34,263 nucleotides of DNA from Candidatus Nanopelagicales bacterium (GTDB lineage: Bacteria; Actinomycetota; Actinomycetes; S36-B12; CAIYMF01). The stretch is taken from contig JANXWJ010000039.1 in NCBI GenBank assembly GCA_025351185.1, positions 1-34,263 of the forward strand, written 5' to 3'. Shown one piece after another: positions 22,888 through 30,682 of this stretch. The notes under the pieces were generated by a model. That model had not been told where the DNA came from, made no database searches, and was given only the letters and a program-made list of their open reading frames with translations. The position numbers and the translations under genes were made by a program. The first letter of the stretch is position 1; each line of letters opens with the position of its first letter.

Positions 22888-23424
22888 TCAGCGGGGCTCA
22901 CGCCCGGGCGCAACAAGGTCCATCCACCGTTGCGCCGACACCGGGCGGGCGAACCGTACCTTGGTGATCTCGGCGAACCTCGGGTCGGCGAAGTGCAGCT
23001 CGAGATTGCGGCGACGACTGTCGTAGTGCGTCCACACCCACTGCACCGGGTGCTCGGGGTCGAGCCAGCTGCGGAAGGTCTCGACGTTGTCGTTGAACAC
23101 AGGATCGCGCGTCCACGCCCGCGCGAACGACCGACGGGTCACGCGTGTGGCTGCCACGCGTCGCGGATAGGCGAGCCAGATCACGGTGTCGGCCCGAGCC
23201 CACATGAGCTCCTGCACCTCGGAGTAGCCGTGCGAGTCAAAGATCCAGCGATCGCCGTCGACGACCTCAGCGACGTCGTCGGCGAACGTCGGGATCGGCT
23301 CCCACCCAGGACCGTGGAAGAGCGCATCCATCGAGTGCACCGGGAGATCGAGCCGGCGGCCGAGCTCCGTGGCGTACGTCGTCTTGCCCGAGCCCGTGAT
23401 GCCCGCGACCAGGACCCGTTGCAC
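22888..23424 (-). CDS. P-loop NTPase, adenylate-kinase-like (topology-modulation type)
   Basis: 178 aa from GTG 23424. Walker A is GITGSGKTT at residues 8-16; LDLPVHSMDALFHGPGW is typical of small kinase-like proteins annotated as topology modulation protein or shikimate-kinase-like; VIWLAYPRRVAATRVTRRS is the Walker B and following lid helix. The C-terminal part contains WVWTHYDSRRR. It may phosphorylate a nucleotide or small molecule. Substrate unknown. Convergent with the endonuclease-like gene and 90 nt downstream of adnB, beyond a hairpin. Confidence 0.85.
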   Translation of the reverse strand: MQRVLVAGITGSGKTTYATELGRRLDLPVHSMDALFHGPGWEPIPTFADDVAEVVDGDRWIFDSHGYSEVQELMWARADTVIWLAYPRRVAATRVTRRSFARAWTRDPVFNDNVETFRSWLDPEHPVQWVWTHYDSRRRNLELHFADPRFAEITKVRFARPVSAQRWMDLVAPGREPR

Positions 23425-23443
23425 CCGCCCATGCTAGGGCCCG

Positions 23444-23505
23444 GAGTAACTGCCCGAATCTCTGGATTCAGGCCGCCCCAGAACCAGCGATTGGGGCTGT
23501 AACTC
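23444..23505 (-). terminator. Long imperfect hairpin between adnB and the P-loop gene
   Basis: Arms of 22 bp (18 matches) begin GAGTAACTGCCC at 23444 and end with GGGCTGTAACTC at 23505, with further pairing inwards (CTGG and CCAG). It begins 10 nt after the adnB stop codon and lies 20 nt before the P-loop gene start, so it may end the adnAB transcript or attenuate the next gene. Confidence 0.6.
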
Positions 23506-23514
23506 GAGGAGGGT

Positions 23515-26500
23515 CTAGGCAAGGAGGAGGTGTTCGAGGGCGGGGCGGTCGGGGAGGTTGTCGGGGCGTATGACGGCGCCGTCGCGGACGTAGACGAAGG
23601 CGGCGCTCACCTGCTCGAGCGGCACACCCGCCTGCTCGGCGAAGGCGATGCGATAGATCGCGAGCTGAAGCGGGTCGGAGTCGTGGCGCTGCGAGGTCTT
23701 CCAGTCGACGACGTCGTAGCGGGTCGTGCCGTCGGGTGCTGTCTCGGCGAACACAGCGTCGATGCGACCCGGCACCACGCGACCGGCCACGACGAGGGAG
23801 AAGCCGACCTCGATCGCGAGCGGGGTGCGATCGGCATAGGCCGACGACAGGAAGGCGCGCTGCATCGCGGCGAGGGTCTCGTCGCTGTCGATGTCGGCGT
23901 CGGCCGCGCCCGGCAGGTCGTCGGGCTCGAGCAGGGGCCGCATGCCGAAGTGCTGCTCGACCCAGGCGTGGAACCGCGTGCCCCGACGTGCTGACGGGGC
24001 AGGCGCGCTCGGCACCGGTCGCGCGAGACGCCGCGTGAACAGCTCGGCATCGGCCGCGAGCCGGACCAGGTCCGAGGCAGAGAGCGACATCGGCAGCAGC
24101 ACCGTGCGTCGGATCGATCGCTCGGCGCGACGTTCCTCGAGCAGCAGCGCGATGTCATCGTCCCACCCGCGCACCGTCTCGAGGTCGGTGGCATCGAGGC
24201 CGAGCAGCGCGGAGCGCGCGCCGTCGACAGCGAGGGCGCAGTGCTCCGCACGCAGGGCATCGACGTCGAGGTCGACATGCGCTCGGACCGCAGCGGCAGC
24301 CGCGACACGTCGCGCAGCAGAGTCGGCGTCAGGTCGCGGGGGCCAGGCGATGTCGTCGACATGACCGAGCACCGGGTTGGTGTCGTCCTCGAACGGCTCC
24401 GCCGCCCACTCGTCGACGTCGCCGGCGCCACCGATGCACTGGTCGCGGAGCGCCTCGAGATAGATCGACGGTCCGCGACGGGTCGACTGGGTCGGACCCC
24501 ACCACGACCCGGACGCGAGCACGAGGTGCTCGGCACGCGTGACCGCGACGTAGGCCAGGCGCAGCTCCTCGTGAGCGTCGTGCGCCTTGCAGTCCGTGAC
24601 GAACGCGGTGCCGTCCCTGGCCGAGAGCCCGAGGAGCACCGGCAGCGACTCCGCGTCACCGCGCAGGGGGTAGGGCACGGCCGAGCACGACGAGGTCCAC
24701 CGCGAGAGACCGCGGCCGTTGGGGAAGACCTTGGCGGTGAGCGAGGGCAGCACGACAACCGGCCACTCGAGCCCCTTGGACCGGTGCACCGTCATGAGCT
24801 GCACGGCGTCGGGCGACGGCGGTCGGTCGAGCTCGGGCACCTGGTCGAACCGCGCCGCCATCGACAGCCACGCCAGGAACGCACCGACGCTGGCATCGCC
24901 CTCGGCATCGGAGAACCCGGCGACGAGATCGACGAACGAGGCCAGCCCCTCGGCCCGGTGCAGCGTGAGCAGCTCCGGTGACGACGCCATCTCGATATCG
25001 AGACCCGTCACGGTGATCACCCGGTGCACAAGGTCGGGCAGCGAATCGCCGACACTTCGCCGCAGCGCGCGGATCTCCGCTGCCAACAGGGCAAAGCGGC
25101 GACGAGCCTCCGGGTCGTAGTCGAGCTCGCCGGGATCGTCGAGCGCATCGAGCAACGACACGACATCAGCCGGGTCCACACCCGCGACCGCGGCGTCGAG
25201 CTGCTCGTCGACGTCAGCGCCCTCGAGCCTTCCGTGCGATCCGGCGAGGATCGCCGCCCGGCGCCCGAGCAATGCGAGGTCGCGCACACCGATGCGCCAG
25301 CGGGGCCCGGTGAGCAGGCGCACGAGCGAGGGGTTGGCGGTGGAGTCGTTGAGCACGTCGAGGATCGCGACGACCTCGGCCACCTCGGGCATCGAGAGCA
25401 TGCCGTCGAGACCCACGACCTCGACGGCCAGGTCGCGTTCGGACAGCGTGCGCAGCAGTGCCGGGAAGTCGGCTGCGGCCCGCGCGAGCACCGCGATGCC
25501 ACCGGGGCGCACTCCCCCGTCGTCGACGACCTCGCGCACCCTGTCTCCGACCCAGACCATCTCCTCGGCGTACGTCGGGAGCAGCGCGACCCGGATGGCA
25601 CCCGCGCCCTTCGCAGCCCCCGGCGAGACCAGCGGTGCGACCTGGGGGTGGCGCACGCGCAGGGGCGAGGCGAGGTCGTTGGCGGCGTCGAGGATGTGGG
25701 TGCCCGAGCGACGGTTCTCCGAGAGGCGCAGCACCGACGCCAGGGTGTCGTCGGCGCGCGCGAAGTGCACCGGGAAGTCGTCGATGTTGGCGACACTCGC
25801 ACCGCGCCAGCCGTAGATCGCCTGCAGCGGGTCGCCCACGGCAGTCACGGGGTGGCCACCACCGAAGAGACCGGTGAGGAGTCGGCGCTGGGAGACCGAC
25901 GTGTCCTGGTATTCGTCGAGCAGCACGACGCGGAACTGGTCGCGGAGCGCAGCACCGACCTCCGGGCTCTCCTCAGCCAGTCGCGCACCGAAGCGCATCT
26001 GGTCGGAGAAGTCGACGAGGTCGCGAGCCCGACGACCGTCGCGGAACTCATCGACGAGGTGCGCGAGCTCGATGCGGCGCGTCGACGACTCGCGCATCTT
26101 CTTCGCCGCTGCCGACGGCTTGGCCTCGGCATCCACCTCGGCGATGACGGAGCGGTCGAAGTCGCGCAGGGCCTCCGGGTCGAGGCAGTGCTCGGCAAGC
26201 TCGGAGTCGAGCGCTCGGACATAGTCGACGACCGTCGAGACGGCGAGACCGAGCGTCGAGAGGTCACAAGCTGTGCGGGTGACGATCCGGTGCGCGAGCT
26301 GCACCGACGCAGCCTCGCTGAGCAGCCGACTGCCCGGCTCGACGCCGATGCGCAGCCCGTGCTCGGCCAGCAGCCGCCCGGCGAAGGCGTGATAGGTCGC
26401 GACTGTGGGCTCGCCGACCTCGTCGACAGGCGCCCCGGACGTGCGGTCGGCCAGCCGGTGCACGGCCTTGCGGACACGCGACGAGAGCTGGCCGGCGGCC

Positions 26501-26745
26501 TTGGTCGTGAAGGTGAGGCCGAGCACCTGCTCGGGCTGCACCTGACCCGTCGCGACGAGCCACACGACGCGCGCGGTCATGACGGTCGTCTTGCCCGAGC
26601 CGGCGCCGGCGACGACGACAGCGGGCTCGAGCGGCGCGGTGATGGCATCGAGCTGCTCGAGGCTGAACGGGATGCCGAGCAGCTCGACGAGATCGGACGG
26701 GCCGAACGCCGGGAGCATGTCAGGGTCGAAGCTCTGCTGGGTCAC
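23515..26745 (-). CDS. adnB: AdnB-type UvrD-like helicase-nuclease subunit
   Basis: 1076 aa from GTG 26745, which overlaps the stop codon of adnA (GTGA), showing translational coupling. Helicase motifs: AGAGSGKT (46-53, Walker A), DEYQDTS (motif II), QAIYGWRGAS (motif III), TVHRSKGLEWP (motif V) and YVAVTRAE (motif VI). The C-terminal PD-(D/E)XK nuclease domain shows GRIDAVF with Asp996 and VVDWKT with Asp1014 and Lys1016, followed by QLAIYR. AdnAB is the actinobacterial RecBCD/AddAB-like enzyme that resects double-strand breaks; in mycobacteria AdnB is the main motor. Order and overlap match Rv3202c-Rv3201c. Confidence 0.93.
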   Translation of the reverse strand: MTQQSFDPDMLPAFGPSDLVELLGIPFSLEQLDAITAPLEPAVVVAGAGSGKTTVMTARVVWLVATGQVQPEQVLGLTFTTKAAGQLSSRVRKAVHRLADRTSGAPVDEVGEPTVATYHAFAGRLLAEHGLRIGVEPGSRLLSEAASVQLAHRIVTRTACDLSTLGLAVSTVVDYVRALDSELAEHCLDPEALRDFDRSVIAEVDAEAKPSAAAKKMRESSTRRIELAHLVDEFRDGRRARDLVDFSDQMRFGARLAEESPEVGAALRDQFRVVLLDEYQDTSVSQRRLLTGLFGGGHPVTAVGDPLQAIYGWRGASVANIDDFPVHFARADDTLASVLRLSENRRSGTHILDAANDLASPLRVRHPQVAPLVSPGAAKGAGAIRVALLPTYAEEMVWVGDRVREVVDDGGVRPGGIAVLARAAADFPALLRTLSERDLAVEVVGLDGMLSMPEVAEVVAILDVLNDSTANPSLVRLLTGPRWRIGVRDLALLGRRAAILAGSHGRLEGADVDEQLDAAVAGVDPADVVSLLDALDDPGELDYDPEARRRFALLAAEIRALRRSVGDSLPDLVHRVITVTGLDIEMASSPELLTLHRAEGLASFVDLVAGFSDAEGDASVGAFLAWLSMAARFDQVPELDRPPSPDAVQLMTVHRSKGLEWPVVVLPSLTAKVFPNGRGLSRWTSSCSAVPYPLRGDAESLPVLLGLSARDGTAFVTDCKAHDAHEELRLAYVAVTRAEHLVLASGSWWGPTQSTRRGPSIYLEALRDQCIGGAGDVDEWAAEPFEDDTNPVLGHVDDIAWPPRPDADSAARRVAAAAAVRAHVDLDVDALRAEHCALAVDGARSALLGLDATDLETVRGWDDDIALLLEERRAERSIRRTVLLPMSLSASDLVRLAADAELFTRRLARPVPSAPAPSARRGTRFHAWVEQHFGMRPLLEPDDLPGAADADIDSDETLAAMQRAFLSSAYADRTPLAIEVGFSLVVAGRVVPGRIDAVFAETAPDGTTRYDVVDWKTSQRHDSDPLQLAIYRIAFAEQAGVPLEQVSAAFVYVRDGAVIRPDNLPDRPALEHLLLA

Positions 26746-29700
26746 GGCAGGACCTCGCGACCCTCGTCGGAGGCCGGGCACGCGCGGCGGAACGCGCAGA
26801 ACCGGCAGGAGTCACCAGGTCGCGCGAGGAACGACTCGCTGCGCACGGTGGTGTCGGCCGACTCGAGCGCGAGGTCGACCCAGGTGACGCCCTCACCGAT
26901 CGGCGGCTGCGCCTGGATGTCAGGAGAGTCGCCCTTGCCGAGGCGCAGCAGCACGAGCTCGGCACCGCCGACGGGTGGCGCATCGCCGACAGCGGGGAGT
27001 CCGACGCTCGCGCGCAGATCCGGCGGCACGCTGTCGAGCGCGCCCTCGCGGACCGCCACCTGGTAGACGCCCATCTGCGGATGCTGCGGCAGATCCTGGA
27101 GCGCGAGCTTGTTCTTCCCCGTTTTCAGGTCGGCGATGCGCACTGCTCCGTCGGAGTCGACCTCGACCCGGTCGAACGAGCCACGCAGCCGCACCCCCTG
27201 CTCACCGACCGGCACCATCACGTCGAACTCGTGCTCGCTCGCCACGAAGGTGCGCTCGGGTCGAGCGGTGTGCCAGGTGAGGAAGCGTCGCATGGCATCA
27301 CCGGCCGCCACCCGCTCGGACCGCGACTGCCACACCGCTTCGAACCCGAGCTCGGCCCAGACCTGGTCGATGCGCTCGTCGAGCGCCGCGAGATCGAGTG
27401 GCAGCTCCTCGCGGGCGACGGCGTCGGCGATCACATGGACGATCGAGCCGAAGCCGAGGGCGGTCGTGCGAGCGACGTCGGCGTGCACCTCGTGCCCGAG
27501 GAACCACTGCAGCGGACAGCTCGTCATCGTCGAGAGCTGCGACCCCGAGAACGACAGCGGTTCGTCGACCGGTCGCACGGGGACGTCGGTCGAGGTCGGC
27601 TCGAGCAGTCCCCACCACCGGTCGGGATGCGCGGCAGCGACGAGCCGGTGCCCGTCGCTGCCGATCGCGTGGGCGAGCACCGCAAGACGGCGTACGGCGG
27701 CGTCGCGCATCTCCGGCGGGCGCTCCGCGTCGACGGCGGTCGCCCGCAGCTGCGCGACGAGCCCGGGCACCGACAACGGGCGCGCCGGACGCCCGGCAAC
27801 GTGGTCGAGCTCGGACAGCGCGCGGCCGGCAAGATCATCGAGGAAGCGCGAGGGCTGCTGGCCGTCGTCGAGCACCGAGCGCACAGCGGTCACGAGCAGG
27901 CGCTCCTGCGCTCGGGTGCACGCGACGTAGAAGAGGCGTCTCTCCTCGGCGAGCAGCGCGGCCGGCGGGGGCGCGTCGACGAGCCCGGCGCGCTCCAACC
28001 GGTCGGGCTGGAGCAGCGACCCGCGACGGCGTACGTCGGGCCACACTCCCTCCTGCACTGCGGCGACCACGACGAACCGCCACTGCAGACCCTTGGCCCG
28101 GTGCGCGGTGAGCAGTCGCACGGCCGGACCGCGCACCCCACGCTCTGCGAGGGTGTCGGCGGGAATCTGCTGCTCGCGCAGCTCGGCGAGGAAGTTGCCG
28201 ACACCTCGCCGCCCGGAGAACCGCTCCTCGATGCGCTCCGCAGCAGCGAAGAGCGCGAGCACGGCATCGAGATCGGCATCCGCGCGGCGGCCGGCGTCGC
28301 CACCACACAGCGCCGCCGCCTCGAGCCGGTGCGGCCAGCCAGAGCCGCCGCGCGCAGCGGTGCCCGACCAGACCGACCACAGCACCTCCTCCGCGGACCC
28401 TTGCCGCTCGACGACGACGCGGGCGTCGTGCACGAGCTGAGCGAGACGGCGTACGGCATGGAGCGCATGACGGGCCCGGGCATCGCGGCCCGACGCCGAG
28501 GTCGATAGCGGCAGCACAGCCTTCGGGTCGGCCGCCAGCTCGAGCACCAGGCGACGCAGCAAGGTCGCCGATGGCGTGGGTCGCCCAGCGGGGTCGTCCT
28601 CGCGCTCGACCCGGCGCAGAGCTCGTCCGAGGCGGCGCAGGTCGGCGGGATCGGCATCCGCGAGAGGGCTCAGCAGCAGGTCGTGCACCGCGACCTCGTC
28701 GAGGGCGCGCGGGTCGTCGAGGTCGGCATCGACGACCGCTGCGAGCAGGCCGAGCAGCGGTGCCACCGCCGGCTCCTCGTGCAGCGGGAGCTCGTCGCCA
28801 GCGACCTCCACGGGCACACCCGCCGCGCCGAGCGCCCGACGCATCGGACCGACGGAGCGACGCCCGCTGCGCACGAGCACGGCCATCTCGTCCCACCGCA
28901 GACCCTGCTCGAGGTGCGCGCGACGCAGTGCGTCGGCGATGTGACCGGCTTCCGCAGACTCGGACTCGAAGGTGTGGATGTCGAGGGTGCCGTCACCGTA
29001 GGTCGCGCCCTGGCACTCCGGGCTGCGGTGTGCACGGACGATGTCTGCCGACAGCGGTGCCAGCGATGCGGTGCGCAGCACGCGACCGGCGGCGTCGCGG
29101 ATCACGGGTCCGAAGCGGCGCGTGCGGCGCAGCACGACCACGGGTGCGGGCGTGTTGTCGGGTGCCCGAAAGGCGTCTCGGAAGCGCAGGATCCCGCCGG
29201 TGTCGGCGCCACGGAACGCATAGATCGACTGGTCGGGGTCACCCACGACCACGAGCTCGGCGTCCGGTGCGACGAGCCCGCGCAGGAGACGCACCTGGGC
29301 CGGGTCGGTGTCCTGGTATTCGTCGACGAACACCGCGCGATACTGCGCCCGCAGGATCGGCTGGACCTCGCGATCGTGCGCCAGCAGGGCGGCGCGATGG
29401 ACGACCTCGGTGTAGTCGGTGACACCCTCGGCATCGAGCACGTCGAGGTATTCACCGAGGAACTGTCCGACGGCGCGCCACGCGGGGCCGAGCACGTCGC
29501 CGTGCGGTGCGAGCTCCTCGAGGTCGACGGGATCGAGGCCGAGAGCGCGCGCCTTGGCGACGACCGCGCGCACCTCGGAGGCGAGCCCTCGGGTGCCGAG
29601 CGCAGCAGTCAGCTCGGGCGGCCAGTCGAGTCGACCGTCGCGTACGGACCCGGTCAGCAGCTCGCGCAGACGGAGCTCCTGCTCCGCGCCCGACAGCAGC

Positions 29701-30203
29701 CGCAACGGCTCGGAGTAGGCCTCGGGATCGGCCTGGCTGCGCACGAGGGAGTAGGCGAAGGAGTGGAAGGTGCTTACTGTCGGCACGAGCCCACCGCCGA
29801 GCCGGGCGGTGACCCGCGCCTTCCACTCCTGGGCCGCCTTGCGGCCGAACGTGAGCCCGAGGACCTCGTCGGGCCGCAGGGCGTCCGCGCCAGTCATCCG
29901 AGCGACCATCGCCTCGACGAGGGTGGTGGTCTTGCCCGTGCCCGGACCCGCGAGCACGAGCATCGGGCCGCGGCGGTGCGCGACGACCTGGCGCTGCTCC
30001 GCGTCGAGGTCGGGGGCGCCGAGGGAGAGCGGCGCGGTGCGGTCAAGCACCAGCACCGGCGGGGTGCGGCCGGGGTGGGCCGGCGGCTCCGCGACACCTG
30101 AGCCGGGCGCTGTCACGCCGTCGGCAGGAGTCGAGGTCGGGAACGGCACAGGACGATCCCACCACGGACCACCGACATCCGGCGCGCTGGTCGCCGACAC
30201 CAT
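26742..30203 (-). CDS. adnA: AdnA-type UvrD-like helicase-nuclease subunit with Fe-S staple
   Basis: 1153 aa from ATG 30203. Helicase motifs: AGPGTGKT (85-92, Walker A), VDEYQDTDPAQ (motif II), QSIYAFRGADT (motif III), TAHRAKGLQWR (motif V) and YVACTRAQ (motif VI). The nuclease domain has SCPLQWFLG, LRGSFDRVEV (Asp) and IADLKTGKNK (Asp and Lys), and it ends with CRFCAFRRAC (Cys1133, 1136, 1142); with the Cys of SCPLQWF these are the four ligands of an AddB-like 4Fe-4S staple. About 60 residues before the first motif are Pro-rich and unconserved. It forms a heterodimer with AdnB for break resection. It is 55 nt from the downstream end of the ATL gene on the same strand, so the two may be co-transcribed. 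Confidence 0.93.
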   Translation of the reverse strand: MVSATSAPDVGGPWWDRPVPFPTSTPADGVTAPGSGVAEPPAHPGRTPPVLVLDRTAPLSLGAPDLDAEQRQVVAHRRGPMLVLAGPGTGKTTTLVEAMVARMTGADALRPDEVLGLTFGRKAAQEWKARVTARLGGGLVPTVSTFHSFAYSLVRSQADPEAYSEPLRLLSGAEQELRLRELLTGSVRDGRLDWPPELTAALGTRGLASEVRAVVAKARALGLDPVDLEELAPHGDVLGPAWRAVGQFLGEYLDVLDAEGVTDYTEVVHRAALLAHDREVQPILRAQYRAVFVDEYQDTDPAQVRLLRGLVAPDAELVVVGDPDQSIYAFRGADTGGILRFRDAFRAPDNTPAPVVVLRRTRRFGPVIRDAAGRVLRTASLAPLSADIVRAHRSPECQGATYGDGTLDIHTFESESAEAGHIADALRRAHLEQGLRWDEMAVLVRSGRRSVGPMRRALGAAGVPVEVAGDELPLHEEPAVAPLLGLLAAVVDADLDDPRALDEVAVHDLLLSPLADADPADLRRLGRALRRVEREDDPAGRPTPSATLLRRLVLELAADPKAVLPLSTSASGRDARARHALHAVRRLAQLVHDARVVVERQGSAEEVLWSVWSGTAARGGSGWPHRLEAAALCGGDAGRRADADLDAVLALFAAAERIEERFSGRRGVGNFLAELREQQIPADTLAERGVRGPAVRLLTAHRAKGLQWRFVVVAAVQEGVWPDVRRRGSLLQPDRLERAGLVDAPPPAALLAEERRLFYVACTRAQERLLVTAVRSVLDDGQQPSRFLDDLAGRALSELDHVAGRPARPLSVPGLVAQLRATAVDAERPPEMRDAAVRRLAVLAHAIGSDGHRLVAAAHPDRWWGLLEPTSTDVPVRPVDEPLSFSGSQLSTMTSCPLQWFLGHEVHADVARTTALGFGSIVHVIADAVAREELPLDLAALDERIDQVWAELGFEAVWQSRSERVAAGDAMRRFLTWHTARPERTFVASEHEFDVMVPVGEQGVRLRGSFDRVEVDSDGAVRIADLKTGKNKLALQDLPQHPQMGVYQVAVREGALDSVPPDLRASVGLPAVGDAPPVGGAELVLLRLGKGDSPDIQAQPPIGEGVTWVDLALESADTTVRSESFLARPGDSCRFCAFRRACPASDEGREVLP

Positions 30204-30258
30204 CGAGGCTAGGTGCCCACGAGCCTGAAGACACCTGCGAGAGCAACTGTCTCGGCCG

Positions 30259-30633
30259 TCATGACCCCGGCGACCAGCGGGCGGCGGGCATGTCGATCCG
30301 GGTGCCGGAGGCGACGAGAGGCGTGCCCTCGCTGCGGTGGCGGCGCAGCGCCTCGACCTCGTGACCCGCAGGCGGCGACCCGTCCGAGCGGATCACCCGG
30401 TGCCACGGCACGCCCGACCCGAAGCGCGCCATCACCGTGCCCACGGCCCTGGCCCCGCCGGACCCGAGCACTGCCGCGACGTCGCCGTAGGACATGACCC
30501 GACCGTGCGGGATCTGCTCGACGAGGTCGAGAACCGACTCGGCGAACGGCGTCGGGAGGCCGGTCCCGGGGTCGCGTCCGCCCCGGTCGCCACCGGCCGC
30601 GCTGCTCCGAGAGGTCGACGTCACGTGCGGCAT
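30259..30633 (-). CDS. Alkyltransferase-like protein (ATL; MGMT family without catalytic Cys)
   Basis: 124 aa from ATG 30633, with AGGAGG close upstream. The MGMT C-terminal domain is clear: FAESVLDLVEQIPHGRVMSYGDVAAVLG, then ARAVGTVMARFGS. The active site PCHRV reads VPWHRVI, with Trp in place of the alkyl-accepting Cys, which defines ATL proteins. These bind O6-alkylguanine, flip it out and recruit nucleotide excision repair rather than repairing it directly. A related gene (Rv3204) lies next to adnA in M. tuberculosis, as I recall. It probably shares a transcript with adnAB and is divergent from the flippase gene across 49 nt. Confidence 0.9.
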   Translation of the reverse strand: MPHVTSTSRSSAAGGDRGGRDPGTGLPTPFAESVLDLVEQIPHGRVMSYGDVAAVLGSGGARAVGTVMARFGSGVPWHRVIRSDGSPPAGHEVEALRRHRSEGTPLVASGTRIDMPAARWSPGS

Positions 30634-30682
30634 CCTCCCCTCCTCCCCGCCGATCCGTGCAGGTGATGCGACGATCATCCTC

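Noticed and set aside
25024-27066. 680-aa open frame on the plus strand across adnB
   Set aside because: It is antisense to a clear helicase-nuclease, has low-complexity Arg/Glu/His content and no domain; long antisense frames are normal at this GC content.
27081-30101. Two plus-strand frames of over 470 aa across adnA
   Set aside because: Antisense shadows of adnA with biased composition and no recognisable motif.
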